A stretch of 64,000 nucleotides of DNA from Anoplopoma fimbria (GCF_027596085.1 NC_072467.1:27129734-27193733); one strand, 5' to 3'. Counted from the stretch's first letter, positions 37,877-51,270 are shown. Translations and numbers: made by a program. Notes: generated from the sequence alone by a model not told the origin.

Positions 37877-38586
37877 CCTCGGCTCGTGGAGGTGCTAATT
37901 TGTTAATGTTCCTCCGTGAGGAATCTTAATTAGCGTTGTAGGTTTCATGCCTAATTTAGTGATTACGTGCAGGATGAATGAACTAATGAACGTCAGGATG
38001 TTCCACACCTTTCTGTTTTGTTCTTCTTCTTTATTTTTTTCAGAATTAATAGCTGAAGGGTTAACCTTTTGCTCCTCTGCAGTTGATGTGCTAAAGTATC
38101 GAGGATTTTTTTAAGTGAGTTTGTGGAGCCAAAAGTTGACCCACGTTGGTCCGAGTGTTTACGTCTCCCATGGTAACAGGAAGCTGTGAGTCTGGAGTCC
38201 TGGTTATCTCTTTAACGGCTCTACTGGTCCGACAACTATCTGATAATATGATTATGAGTCTTACTACTTAATATACCTTTATATCTTTAGAATCCAAAAA
38301 CTGTTTATTTTGGTGTTGGGTGCACAGCAATAAGCATAGTAAGAGAACAACAACATAAAAGCAAGTACTACAAAAGTCAAGAAACTAAAATGTCGTAAGA
38401 AAAAAGATGAGAATAAATATATGAAACAAATACTATCAAATGTGTAAAATATATCTGTTTTAAAGTGAAAGAGCTGAACAGTTAGAAGTGGTAGATTTGT
38501 GCAGAAATGTACAACATATCGTATTTGCAAGTATTCATGTGTATTGTAGTATAAATATGCATTGTGTGGTTTTTTTTTGTCTCCAG

Positions 38587-38774
38587 GGTTGGTTCAGTCC
38601 CGGTCAGGTGTTCGTCCTGGATGAGTACTGCGCCCGCTACGGCGTTCGAGGCTGCCACCGCCACCTGAGCTACCTGAAGGATCTGATGGAGTACTCCGAG
38701 AACAGCGCGCTGGTCGACCCCACGCTGCTGCACTACAGCTACGCCTTCTGCGCCTCCCACGTCCACGGAAACAG
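38587..38774 (+). CDS. cadps2: cadps2 exon e10: start of MUN/CAPS domain
   Basis: 188 nt, phase 0 in and phase 2 out. It reads [20 protein letters not shown], then [20 protein letters not shown], then [20 protein letters not shown], then GNR with e11. This is the most strongly conserved block of CAPS proteins; [12 protein letters not shown] and the EYSENS stretch sit nearer CADPS2 (EHSENG) than CADPS1 (ERAENG). The acceptor tract is T-rich, ending ctccag; the donor is AG|gtacca, weak at +4 to +6. The open frame on the opposite strand here is an antisense shadow. Confidence 0.96.
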
Positions 38775-39556
38775 GTACCACGTCCAACAAAGACTCAAAG
38801 AGAATCACAGCAGAGCTCATGATAAAGACAGACGTCAAAAACCCTGCAGAGACCCAAAGGGGTGTGACTCCTTGTAAGCTGGGCCCATAGAATACATTCA
38901 TTGTTGTGGGTGGGAAGCCAGTGAGGGATTGTTCCTCTCATTGTAGTGACTTCTGCAGTGAGGAGGAAATTGTAGATCAAAAATGGAGAGAGAAAAGGGT
39001 GAATAATCTCAAAAATACATAGAATAATCAATAATATTGTATAGAACGTCCGTTGGCCATACTCTAATAAAGAGCTTTTATTTTGCTGAATTAAAGACCC
39101 TTAAACTTCCTGGATCATCTTCAGTGATGACCTCATGCTGCAAAAATTCCAACTAATAAAACCATCGAAAATGTTTCAAGAATTTCCGCTATTTTTCACC
39201 ATCCGATCAAAAAGGACTGCTTCCATATTCATAGCTGGTAATCAGTTTTGTTACACTTTAAATGAAACCCTCAGTGCCGTTGTTTTAACATGAATTTCAT
39301 CACATTTAGGAAGTACTGATGCCGTTTCAGCGGACGTTAAAAAACCTACGAAAACCCGAGCAATATACCTTCAGAATAAAATACCCTGTGGAGATTTATT
39401 CTCTTTATTGGTTGTAAAATAAAAATTTAAAAAATAGAACAATATCTGCAATTATAAAGGCAGCAACTGTCTGAGAACAGCTCTGTGAACAGACTGTAAA
39501 TTGACCTTTTTCATTCATTCTGTACATCCTCGCTGAGCACAGATGCTCTTTTTTAG

Positions 39557-39557
<1 letters not shown>

Positions 39558-39638
<81 letters not shown>

Positions 39639-39656
39639 GCACACACGAACACACAC
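39558..39656. repeat. (CA)n microsatellite
   Basis: About 98 bp of CA with a few CG interruptions near its end. Confidence 0.97.
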
Positions 39657-41382
39657 TGAATCCAAAATGCCCAAACGTCCACACATTTCCAGACTCGTGA
39701 AGGCCGGACCGCCACGTGACTCCAAAACCCACACTTCATGGAGTGAACGGGTCATGAGTGTAAGAGACGACCCTTTGACGAATGACCAAGAATTAATAAA
39801 AGGTGTGTGTGAAGGAGTATTTACAATAATAAACCCAAGTGGGTCCAAGTACCAATAAGTTTAGAGTCGTAGCATAAGAAGATGTTTTTAATTATTGAAC
39901 TTTTTTTGGGACAAAATAATCTAAACTTTCTAAGCTTATGAAAACCGTAAAGTGCAGTTTGAAGCTTTGAAACTAAAAGCTTGTACGTGTTTTTTGTCAA
40001 ACTACGATTTTCCAAGAAAATAATAAACTTTCACGCTCTTCAGATAAATACTTTAAGAACTCCCCATTGGAGCTATTTATGGAATGATTGAGGATTTCCC
40101 TTCTGCACATTTGATCAAAAGCAAACACTTAGGAGGCTTCACAACACTTCTGATCGAACAGGTTCCACGGAAATAAATAAATCTGATGTTTATCGTGAAT
40201 AAACGCCAATAAATCTGATGAGAAATCCTCGGAAAAAAAAGAAGCTTCATATAACTAACAAAAAATGTTTTCAGCAGTATCAAAGTAATCCAGTGACATT
40301 TGTTTGTCCATCCATGAGTTCGCTCTAAACATGGAATGTGAGTATTTAATAAAGGAATACTCTCAGTGGTGCCATAATGTGAATAAATATATGCTAATAA
40401 TAAATGGTGGCACCTTCAGTTCTCCAGATATGAGCAGCGTCAGTGTCTTTTAGCCACTTGTTGGCTTCAGCGTCACTCCAGCAGTTCACTTCTCCACTTC
40501 ACTCCCAGCAGCCCCGGCTTGACTCCCCGGCTGGTAATTACTGATATCTGTGCTTTCTGTCTTTGTCGACTCATTTAGTCAATTAGAAAGAGTAATGATT
40601 AGCTTCTCCAGCAAATCGCCAGTTATAAAATGGAGGGGGGGTTTACTGCAATTGGCTTTTTGTCAGTTGGAGCTCTAATTTGAATAATTGATGCCCATTC
40701 AGGGCTTCTGGAGCTGCCTGAGTGGGTGTGGATGGGAAACGAAAAAAAGAGTTTTTTTGGATGGCTGGCAGGCTCGGAGGTGGAAAAAAAACAAACTTAA
40801 TTACAGAACTCAAGTTTCCCCTGGAGGGCTGCTCGACAGAGACAGAACTACGCCGGGAGGCAGAGGGGACAAAGAACGATCAACAGGAGAGCACTCCACG
40901 GACACTTCAAGGCGTTCTATACGTTAATGTGTCCGACTGTTCTTTTCTTAATGAAACTCCAAGTTCTGACTGAGAGAAACATTTTGAAAAGCCTCCCAAT
41001 GGTGATGCCACATTGTCAACGCTTGCCAGACTTTTAACACTTTGTGGTCTAAGTTTTGTTTAGTTATTTGGTCATTTCAGTATTTACGTCATTTAACATC
41101 TAAGTCGAGCTCCACTCGTGATCGATAGGCTTCAACATTCCTCCTCTTTCTATGTTTTATGAATGATCTCTTCTTTTCTGAGAAATCTGAGCTGAGGCTA
41201 CGTTCCTCGTCATGAAGTTTAAAGTTAAAACAGATTATAAAAAGAACAGCTGTTCCTACACGATGTATCCTTCCCCTCTGAAGTCCAACAGTTGTAGCCG
41301 CGTCAGATTTCCCAATGAAGTGCTTTCAAGCAGCCTTGTGTCCTAAAATTACGTTCCCGTACAACAAAACTGCATCGTCAGA

Positions 41383-41705
41383 GTGACGTAGAGACGGCGT
41401 ATACGTCTCTGGTGTCGACCTGTCAATCAGTGTGTAGCCCCGCCCTAAAGCATCCCCTGCTTTATGGTCTGTTTGACTCTAAATGGAGCATCATTTACTA
41501 AATGAACATCATGCTGTATTGAAGAAGACTTGAAACTAGAGATTGAGACCATAAACTCATGTTTACAATGTTTACTGAGGGAATAAATCAAGAGAGAAGT
41601 AGAGTCATTTTCTCATAGACTTCTATACAACCAGAGGAGTCGCCCCCTGATGGACAGGAGAGAGAATGCAGCTTTAAGGCACTTCCGCATTGGCTGCACT
41701 CTACA
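41383..41705 (+). mobile_element. Repeat R1, 5'-truncated arm
   Basis: It starts GAGTGACGTAGAGACGGCGT, has a complete core, and ends GCACTTCCGCATTGGCTGCA. The left arm is missing. Confidence 0.9.
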
Positions 41706-43639
41706 GAACCTTTGGGTTTGCCGCTACTTTTTTAATATGATACAGTATATCATATATAAAATAAACAAGTGGTAATACAACTAAGAAGCATTGGAGATTC
41801 AATTCTTCCAGATTTTTATCTCTCCAAGCTGCATAATTATTACTCCGAAGTGTAACTGTTTAAAGAACGACTTCCAGTGACTGTTAACGGCAGCGGAAAT
41901 TCCACCGATATGACACTAAAATAAGTTTGTGTCTATTAATGTTCATCATGACGTGTTTTCTGCCTCAGGATGTGACGGAACAATCAAACGTCTGCAGGTG
42001 AAGCCGTAGTGACACTTTGGCTCGTCTCGTACTGGTCTGATGAGACGGGTGCGTTTGAACTGGGATCAGGGTTAAAGGAGCATTACCAGAGCTGGGGGGG
42101 GTGTCGGTTCGCCTCCTTCTCACCTGTCACGTCCGATCTCCTCCTCGCCGAGCCGTCTACGCCACACTGACACGGGATGTGACAGCAGCTTTTATTCTAC
42201 CCCCCCCCGCCCCCGAAACCGTTAACGCGACGACGTCTCCGTGATCGTGGAAGGTGACACACACGATCACCTGCCACTCAGCTTCATCTCCTTTCCACAC
42301 CTCTTAAGGTGAAGTGGCGTCCACTCCCCCGGTACCGTGCCACGCCACAACGCCCGCCGACCTCCACTCCTGTCAACCGACATCAGAACCAAACAGCCAG
42401 GAGGGGGGTTTGGTGGATCCCGCAGGCCGATATGGAACTTATCGTTTACACTTGAGCCACATCGACTGTAAACACACAAACCTGAGTCTACACCCCCCAT
42501 CCTAACCCCATCCCACCCCCACCCCCGACGTCCTCGGCCCTGGAGCGGCGCCGCCAGCAGCCTCGCCTCCAACGCGCTCGCTTCATTTAGCAGCAACAAT
42601 GTGTCTGAACCCCGACAAGCTGTCGCATCGCTCCCCACTCGGCCGTGTGAGCCCGAGCATGAGCGCACACATCTGACGGGGGTTTAATGGCTCCGGAGCA
42701 GAGCTACCAAAGCAAACACCGGGTTGTTCTTCTTTAAAGCGCGCTTTGTCGTCTGGCTCGCTGCCAACTCGTTCCTCGTCCGATTTGCTTTCTGCCGTAA
42801 TTCGATTGAGAGGAAGTGGAGGGTGTGAGTGACGTTTTTTTTTGGGGGGGGTTGAGTTTCATGAATCGTTTTAAAGCCTCTGGATGACGATCAGAGATTA
42901 ATATCACAGCTTCAAACACAGAGAATTGTGCTTTTGTTGATAATTTCTTTGCTGAAGTTTTCATAGAAATGCAGCAGAAAGTGCAGACTGGGAAAAAAAA
43001 GTCTGCAGGAATGGTGCGTTCATGTGCGTCCTAACTGGTTGAAAAAAAATGACTTCTGTTGTCAATAATTTTAGATCTGATTCTCAGGCATTTTGAAATG
43101 AATCATTATGATAAACAGGTGAATTAGTGTTTTTTTCTCGTTTGTTCAACCCAACAATCACGCCTGAGGACAAATACATTAGAGCATGTGGCCAAACTCA
43201 TTTGTAGTCTTTATAGATGGAGGACCTGATATCACAGATGAAAACTACAGATTACAACGTTTAAGACTAAATAATGTTTGGTGGATTTTTCTGCATAAAA
43301 CTCTTTTTTGTGTCTTAATTAATCAAAATAACTGATCTAATCTTTGAACACCTGTAGGCAGAAAGGTGAAGAGGAAGATACTGGCTTTATATAAAATTAG
43401 TGTCAGCACTTTTGGTCATTTTTAATGATTTTTTTTGTTTTTTATCAGCAACTATTTTGATAATCGATTCATCATTTGAGTCACTATTTCAAGCAAAAAA
43501 ATGCCAAACATTTGCTAAATGTTTTGGACTTTTGGTCGGACAAGACAAGATAATTGAAGACCCAATAATGATGAATAATAATGGATTTTATTTACTATTT
43601 TCTTTCATTTTATAGACAAAGTGATTAATTAAGGGGAGA

Positions 43640-43930
43640 CAGACAAATGTAACTAATAGATATCAACATGAAACCTCACCAGTTAATTACTGACATTAAG
43701 ACAATCCTTTTTTGAATTAAAATATAAAAGTATAAATATGCAAATGAGGCATTATCTAATAGTTACTTTTGGTGACTTTATGATAAATCTACAGACGCAA
43801 ACTAAATATGTATTTTGGATGTTTTTCTTTCCACTAGTCTGAAAGAAGATGTTTTATGGAAGCAAAATAGACCAAAATCTCTAAATAGTTTTTTGCTTTT
43901 TTTTTAAGAAAATAATGTGCTGACTTATCG
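43640..43930 (+). mobile_element. Repeat R2, right part
   Basis: ATAGATATCAACATGAAACC then TACTGACATTAAGACAATCC, TATGCAAATGAGGCATTATC and TTTCCACTAGTCTGAAAGAA. Only the 3' half is present. Confidence 0.85.
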
Positions 43931-46900
43931 CTGATGAACATAATGACAGCTTTAGTCATTGCATCAGACCTCTGTGTTTTGCTGCATCGTCATCAGATGC
44001 ATTGAACATGTTAAATACATGTCTGATGAATGTTGGTGCACTAAACATGAAATAAACTGGACTCAAGTCTGGACAGTGTGCAGAATTCTAAAAGTGACTC
44101 CGATATCTTTTAGAAAGAAAAGTAATAAATAATAATTCAATATTTAGCCCCGCCCCTTTTTACACTGAACCCACAGTGTAACATGAGAGCTGCAAAAACT
44201 GATCAGCCGGTTTTAAGACATGTTCAAAGACAATGAGCTGCTCAGATTACAGGACAGCTGGCATTCACTGAGAGGGCAAGGAGCTTCAGGACATCCGTCT
44301 CCACATCCGCCCGTTCATCCACTGGAGACCACGCTATGACCACCGTCCTCACGTCTTAATTCGTGCATGCAGCGGCCCAGAGAGCAGCGAGGCCCTCGGC
44401 TGCTTCAACATGAAAACAAGCTTTTTCTTGGTCGTTCATGAGGGAACACGCTCCTCCCAACGACTCCGCTTTATGCTCCCTCAGGATTAACCGGTGCTTG
44501 TTAAATAGGGGGCTGTGGGAAGTGGAGGGGTTGTGGGTGGAGGTGGGGTGGGGGAGTGGTAATGAATTGACAGATTTGGGGAACAACGGGGTTTAGAAGT
44601 TGTGCTAACAAGTGCCGTTGTGCAGAGAAAGCTGCCTCTCATTACAGAACAAACGGAGACGAGTGGAGCTGAAGAGAGGCGCTGATGTTCTCACTCAATA
44701 CGTGACCACATCCTGTTGTCTTCCTCCACCTCATCCACCACCTCCACCCAAAACACCAACCTGTTCAGAGGAAATACTCCTCATTGACAGAGTGAACGTG
44801 CCAAAAGCTGTCTTTATTACATTTTTTTGGTTTGTTTGTTTCACAACATTTTAGATAATTATATATATAATATAATAATATATCAGCTATTGTACTTTAT
44901 TTTATATATTTAAAAATATATATATTTTGCTTTACTTAAGGTTATTTAATTGTATGTTGTTTTAATAATTTGTTAATCTTAAATCTATTTTAAAAACATT
45001 TATTTAGTCATGTCAAATTAATATCTTTGCTCATATTTTTTTCTATGTAATATCATTGTTAATTGTATTTTATTTTACATTATTTTACCTTATGTTTGTT
45101 TTAAGTTTTTTTCTATTAAATTTGTCAAAAATTACTATAATTATTTTACTATTTTATTTAAAGTAATATTTGTATGTAATTTCATTCTATTTTTATTTTA
45201 TGTAACATAATATATGTTATTTTGCATTATGTAATTGATACTTTTTTATTCAATAACTTATTTGATGTAATGTAATTTTATTCTATTTTAATTGTATGGG
45301 ATTTTAGCCTATTTATCCTATCTGGATTACATGACACATACTACATATACATAGATGTATTTTAATAATTACATGCTTCATTATTTGTTCTTTTCATTTA
45401 TTTTCTCAGAGCTCTGACTGGCTATCTAACTGATAATTCTACTCTCAGCAGTTCACCTTCCCGTTGAAATACCTTGATTTATTTCTCATAATACTAATTG
45501 ACAGGAGGTGAGTCCGTATCCTCCTCTCACCTGACTCCCCTCAGACTCTCTCCTCCTTTCTCCTCACGTCTTTTTAAATCTCAGACTGTAGAGAGTCTTG
45601 AGCGCTGCGAGGAGCTCGCTGTTGGTACTCGAGGTGCAGTTTGGTGAGGAGGCCGAACCAGCGAAAAGCTTTTTTATAAGACAACAACTCATTAACAGAC
45701 AACCTCCTCGCTGCTTCCCTCCAGCGACTGCGAGTGCCGTTTGGAGAGGCTGCTTTTCTCTTTCAGCCGAGCACACAAAAGCCCAGAAAGTCAAGGCTGG
45801 TCGCTCTGGGTACTGATTGCATTTTTCCCCTTCTTTTTTTTTTTTTTTTTTTTGCCAGAGTGCCTATTCAGACGAAGGCAAGAAGGGAATGAAAGCTTTA
45901 CAAACATTAATGAAGCGCTCAGCTAACAGTTTTTTTCTTTGTGGACTCTCCTCCTGCCGGCCCGATGAGCTGTGGAGGAGGAAGAGGAGCAGCTCTCTGT
46001 TTGATTGGTTGACTCTGAGGTCAGCGTGGATAGTTTGGCTGCTTTATCGGTTTAGTTTGGTGAAAATAAAGCAAGTTGTCAAAGCGAGAAAGAAAAAAAA
46101 AAACAACAAAGACAGAAAGAGCTGTTTTTTATAAGACATTTTGTTTGATTTTCTTTTCGTTATTTCTTTGAGAATAACAAAAACTAAAATGGATTCCTGC
46201 AGTGACTTCCCCTCTGGGTGTCTCTGGTTCCTCGATGGTTTAGGACCTTTAGCTGATAGCGGTTCTTCTTGGTATTTCCACTGAGGAGGTCTTACCTCTG
46301 TGCTGAAATGTCAACAGCATCACAAGGACTCAGTCTCCAGAGTTCATGTTTAAAAAAAGGCCTTTTTTTTTACCTCAAGAGAGACTCATTCCTCTATTTG
46401 AAACAGGCTTATATCTAATATATAAAGTATGTTTTATCATATTTGTACATCTACGTACTATAAGCCCTTTTAGCAGCAGTCATGGGCATGTTGGAAAAGT
46501 TTGTGACGTCTTTGTCCCAGTCATCCAGACCAGTTAGAAAGCTTTAAACATTGAATTAAAACTGCTTTGAGGCCGGTCTCCTTCACCTTCTCCTCCTGTT
46601 GACACTCAGACACTAGCGAGCTACGACAAGCTTCAAAAGACGCTTTAAAAATACCCATCACGTCTCTCACAAACAGTTCACTTTCCATTCAACGAGAGAG
46701 AACACATGCTGACGTTGAGGCAATTAAACTTGTTTTGTCGCTGGATAAAATGACTCCACAACGTAATCATGTGTTTGTTTGATAAATGACTCAACTGTAG
46801 ATGCTTCTCGTAGCGTTTGATGCTAAATTAGCGTTGGATGTGTTGAGCTACGTTTCTCTGAGTAGCTGTAGATGAACTGGTAGATTAACTGTCAATGCAT

Positions 46901-47957
46901 TTTGACCCCGTTCCTACATATGACACATTAATTTAAAGAGCTGTGATTGGTTGATCCAAAGAAAACATTCACAGCTCTTAATTTGCATATGTTTATTTTT
47001 AACACTTTATCTATTCTATATTAACGGCTTTCATCGTTTCTGGGATTGCGTCGATGATCGGCATGTACATTTGTCAACCTTTGTGATTGTGTTAGATTAT
47101 CATTATCTCAATGTTTCATTTATTTCTGTTTGTGTGAAACCACTTTTTGTATGGATTTCATCTCTCATCTCACAATGTGCATCACCAACGCCAACATGAC
47201 CGTTACCTTGGCTAGCTAGCTACCTTAACAATGATCCACCCACAGATGTATGATTATCTTACCTGATGTGTTTTATCCAGCGACTCTTTTAATCAGCTGG
47301 TAGGCAAAAGAAGCAGCGAGGAAACACACAGGCATCATAGCTTCAGAGAGAGACGTCACTTACATGACTTTTGTGCTGTGTTGTCTTTGTAATTACATAC
47401 TTTAAAAGACGAATTTTCAAACTTTCACTGTCACGACTTGCAAAATTTGTCTTTTAAACCGACAAACTTCATATGAGTAATTTATGGCACAATTTAAACA
47501 GAATAAACTACTACCCGTCTACTACTGTACATATTTTTTTCAAAAATAAGGTCCCATGTTGGTCCACGGGAAGTGACTGGACTTGGCCTATCTATTCCTT
47601 TGGGTTTAGATTTTAAACCAGTCTGACAGCATTACATTTGGCATCGCTTTTGGCCCGTAGAAGAATTTTTGCAAGTCTGGAAATCTACAACTCTTTCATC
47701 TGCTTCTGCTGTGCTGGAGGATGTAATGTTTTTTTCCAAAACTAGAAAAGATAACATTTATACTGAGCGGTTCTGTGAAAAAGTTCTTCTTGAAATGGGA
47801 ACTTTTCTTGTCATGCTTCAAGAGTCTTTGGGAAGTTCCCACTTGATGAAGGCATTTGATTGTATTTTATGCATGTGTTATTCCCAAACAAATGTCTACC
47901 TGTAATATGTATTGGAGAGGTGACGTTGTCCTCTGTGTGGTTCTTCTGTCTCTTCAG

Positions 47958-48059
47958 GCCCGATGGAATGGGGACGGTCGCTGTGGAGGAGAAGGAGAAC
48001 TTTGAGGCCATCAGGGGTCGACTCATGTCTCTGCTGGAGAACCAGATCACACATTTCAG
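47958..48059 (+). CDS. cadps2: cadps2 exon e11: MUN/CAPS domain
   Basis: 102 nt, phase 2 in and phase 2 out, so skipping keeps the frame. It reads [20 protein letters not shown], then [14 protein letters not shown] with e12. It corresponds to the conserved PDG(I/M)GTV.VEEKE.FE.I..RL..LLENQI.HFR segment of CAPS proteins. The acceptor is tcttcag and the donor AG|gtacca. A 31-bp tandem repeat starts within the donor: the first unit supplies the GT, and the later units carry CT in its place, so the donor itself was not duplicated. Confidence 0.94.
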
Positions 48060-48165
48060 GTACCAACACCTTCTCATCAGCATCACAAAACTACCAACAC
48101 CTTCTCATCAGCATCACAAAACTACCAACACCTTCTCATCAGCATCACAAAACTACCAACACCTT
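48060..48165 (+). repeat. 31-bp tandem repeat at the e11 donor
   Basis: Units run ACCAACACCTTCTCATCAGC then ATCACAAAACT, about 3.5 copies. The first unit begins inside the GTACCA donor of e11; later units have CTACCA. Confidence 0.95.
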
Positions 48166-48245
48166 CTACAACAGAGTGGCTTTTATTCCTCTCAGACAAC
48201 AGACAACTGTTTGTCACTTTTCTCTGGTTTGATATAACCATATAA

Positions 48246-48385
48246 ATAGTTTATATATCCATGCAGATAGTTTATATATCAATGAGGATAGTTTATACAT
48301 AAATACAGATCATTCATTTATCCACACATATAGTTTATATATCCATGCAGATATTTTATATAGTCATGCAAATAGTTTATATATG
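48246..48385 (+). repeat. 21-bp tandem repeat
   Basis: Units of ATAGTTTATATATCCATGCA plus G, about 6.7 copies in strict 21-bp register; the third, fourth and sixth units are diverged. Confidence 0.9.
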
Positions 48386-50599
48386 TTTTCTTTTGTTTGC
48401 TTTTTGTTTGTAATTTGGATTAACTGACCCTTTAAATGCAGATTGATACATTTGTACTGCTTTACCTCTTAACAATAATATAATTTTGACTGTAATAGAC
48501 ACTCAACTCAAGCAAGCAAGCAAGAATGGAAGTTAATGGCTGAAAGACATCTTAACCTCTAAAAACACATGTTGCTGAATGCTAAGCTGTGCTGTAAAGT
48601 GATTTGACAAAAAAACAAAACACATAAAAAACCACCGGCATGCTCCTTTAACGACATCATAATGAACCCAGGCATTCTGGGTATTTTTCAGCCCCATCAG
48701 CAGCACACAACAGGTGCGGTGCATGCGTCGATGAGACCTCCCTGCATCTGCGTGCTGCTATTCAGCGCCGCCGCCGCCGTGTGAACACATTGTGAGCGCG
48801 GTGTGAAAGCGGCAGCCCCGAGACCTTGAGCAGCACTCGTCTGAATGGACCGGTGCCATTAACTGTCCCCCAAACCCGGCTCTCTAAACCCTTCACGCCT
48901 GAGAGGGGCCCTCCATCTGGCCCCAGAGAGGAGTGTGGGGGGGGGGGCGATCAGCGGGAGTCATTACTAGCTCACCTCAACAAGAGGCTAATGCTGGTAA
49001 ACAATGGACGGGACAATGCTGGGATTATGCTAATGTCCTCCAGACAAGAGCAGGACCTCCACAGTTTAGTTTAGATTAAAGCCCAGCTCAGCCACTAAAC
49101 ATTCATTTAAGGTTAGACACTTAAACCCAAGCTGCTCCTCTAATGATTATTATTCTTTCACACAGATTATCTAAAGATTACCTCACTGTTTGGTAATCAT
49201 TTGGTTTTTACCACCAACAGTCAAGTCTCACATGTAAAGATTAATGTAGAGGAACTTGCAGCCAGGAATCATTGCAGTTGGTGAAATAGTCATTAAATTA
49301 AATCTTTTGGTTTCACATAAAGGGACAGGAATTGTCTGGTTTTTTTGTGTCGCTCAGGATGAAAATAATGGCAATGGAAAGTAAATTAGCAGCCTTATTA
49401 TGTAGTGGAAACATTAATTAAATGCATCCATGTGACTAAGCAACAGTCTGAGCAAGTGACGTACTTTATAATATCCCAAAAGACGACTAGTGGTGGACAG
49501 GAAGGGAAGTTGATGGGTCTAACAACCAGAAGACTGGTCTTCAACAAACCTAACTGTTGGTTTTGTTGCCCAGCCACTGTTTCATAATGAACTCAGAGGG
49601 TCAGGACAGTCTCCCCTCATGGGTCCTCTCCGGGGTGTTGGCCCTCACCAGGCGCCTCCATGTCCTCCAGTACTTCAGCACCCCTCGTCTGGACCTTCCA
49701 AGGGATCTTGTATCTGCCGCAATGTCGGCCACCCATCCTACCCCGTCTTAAAACACAGACCCCGTCTCGTTAACCTTTTTTTTTGCCGTATGACCACCAT
49801 TCATGTGTTTATGATTAAATTGTTGTACAAAAGCAGGACGTTCTTCATAGATCTAGCCTCTTAATTTAGCTCTCAAAGTGCAACCGATTGATGTATTTTT
49901 ACTCTCAAATGTACAAAAGAAATTCTGGGAGAGCATTTGGCCCCGGACCCCCGTAGACGGTCTGTGATCCAAACCTTCGATGTCCCCAATCTTTGAATCT
50001 CATTTTACTGCTGCTGGTGTGAATGCACCCACGACGCATTGAGACCACATTCTGAGGTGGTATTTGGCGACAATCCTTTTCTTAGTTTTTCATCAGATCA
50101 TTTCATAGTGAAATTAGAAAAATTAGAACTAAAAAATATATTTAGCAAAAATGTTGTAGCTTTTTTTTGCTTTTATATAGATGCCTTTCATTGACAGTTA
50201 TTTTCCTAAAGCATTAATAAACGTTGGTTATGTTCAGACGCTCTCTGCTAAAGAAAAGATCGCGGTCTTGGCTAAACACTAGCAGACTCGATGTGTTGAC
50301 TCTCATTAGCATCTAACTGAAACCATGATCCTTCTCTCACCTGAACCCGCTCGCTTTTGTTGCCTTAACTCTACTGAACAATATCCAGGCAGCAAATTAA
50401 GTTTCTCTCAAAATGCATTAGGAAAAACAAAATAGTCGAGTTTAAACGCATTTTACCAGGAGGCAGGGTTTCAGATAGAGCAACGACCACCGTTTGACCC
50501 ACATGGCTGAGTCTGCCTTGAAGTCCTATGACTAATTTTGTATCTAAAAAAAGACAGATAAGCAGCTCAAAACACCCCAAAAATACTCATCAAATAAAA

Positions 50600-51270
50600 G
50601 TAAAACTGTTATGAATGTGAACAATTCTTGTTTCATTTTGTTGACATATTAGAGTCAAAGGTTTTTAAGGGAGAGAATTTTAGATATCTCTTTGTATCAC
50701 TCCATAAATCAGAAAATACCGTCAACAGACATAGAATTATAGAATTTTCTCCATGTTTTTAGTAATTAAATGTTGTATAAATCAGACTATGAATGATATA
50801 TGAACAAACCCCTTTATAGAAACCTTCAGAATATAGAGAGGAATGAAGCTGTAAAGTTTGGTGTATGTAAGAGCTACTGAAGTGGAGATTTCTGGATCAG
50901 AGTCTGAGAAAAAACTCATTTAGAGAAAACGTCCTTTAAAGATATGTTTAGTTAAATTACATACATGTTGAAGACTCTACAGGTGAATAGGGTAAAAAAA
51001 TTAACTCATAGATATCAACATGAAACTTCACCAGCTGATTACTGACATTAAGACAAGTATGTTTTGTATTACAAGTTTTCTGAAATGGTATGTTTAAATA
51101 TGCAAATGAGGCATTATCTAATGGTAACTTTTGGTGAATTTAGGACAAAATCTACAGACGCAAACAGACAAAATAGTAAAATAAACACCTGAATGTAAAT
51201 CTTGGACGTTTTCTTTCCACTACTCTGACAGAAGATGGAAGCGAAATAGCAGAAACTATAAAAAAATAAA
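50600..51270 (+). mobile_element. Repeat R2, longest copy
   Basis: About 670 bp. It starts near TTGTTTCATTTTGTTGACAT, passes AGTCAAAGGTTTTTAAGG, GAATGATATATGAACAAACC, and ends after TTTCCACTACTCTGACAGAA. Non-coding; no clear terminal repeats seen. Confidence 0.88.

Larger units (their letters stand above)
30623..38586 (+). other. cadps2: intron e9-e10
   Basis: 7964 nt. It contains a CCT tract (31870-31904) and a purine-rich flank (32010-32100), a LINE-like 3' region with a TAA tract (32329-32470), a V-SINE fragment (33250-33330), R1 reverse (34827-35234), an R4 fragment (35268-35340), an AAG tract (36078-36139), a CpG-rich patch (36750-37080), a 22-bp satellite (37270-37620) and an imperfect GT tract (37777-37876). 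The rest is unassigned. Confidence 0.8.
38775..47957 (+). other. cadps2: intron e10-e11
   Basis: 9183 nt, the longest intron fully inside the window. It contains a CA tract (39558-39656), a repeat-poor block (40505-40700), R1 (41383-41705), a GC-rich block (42100-42760), R2 (43640-43930), and a very AT-rich stretch (44850-45420). No conserved coding frame is recognised; the short open frames are non-conserved. Confidence 0.8.

Noticed and set aside
38482..38901. 139-codon open frame on the - strand
   Set aside because: It is antisense to e10, whose + strand protein is clearly the conserved CAPS block.
42267..42668. 133-codon open frame on the - strand
   Set aside because: It falls in a GC-rich block where long frames are expected; no recognisable domain and no start context.
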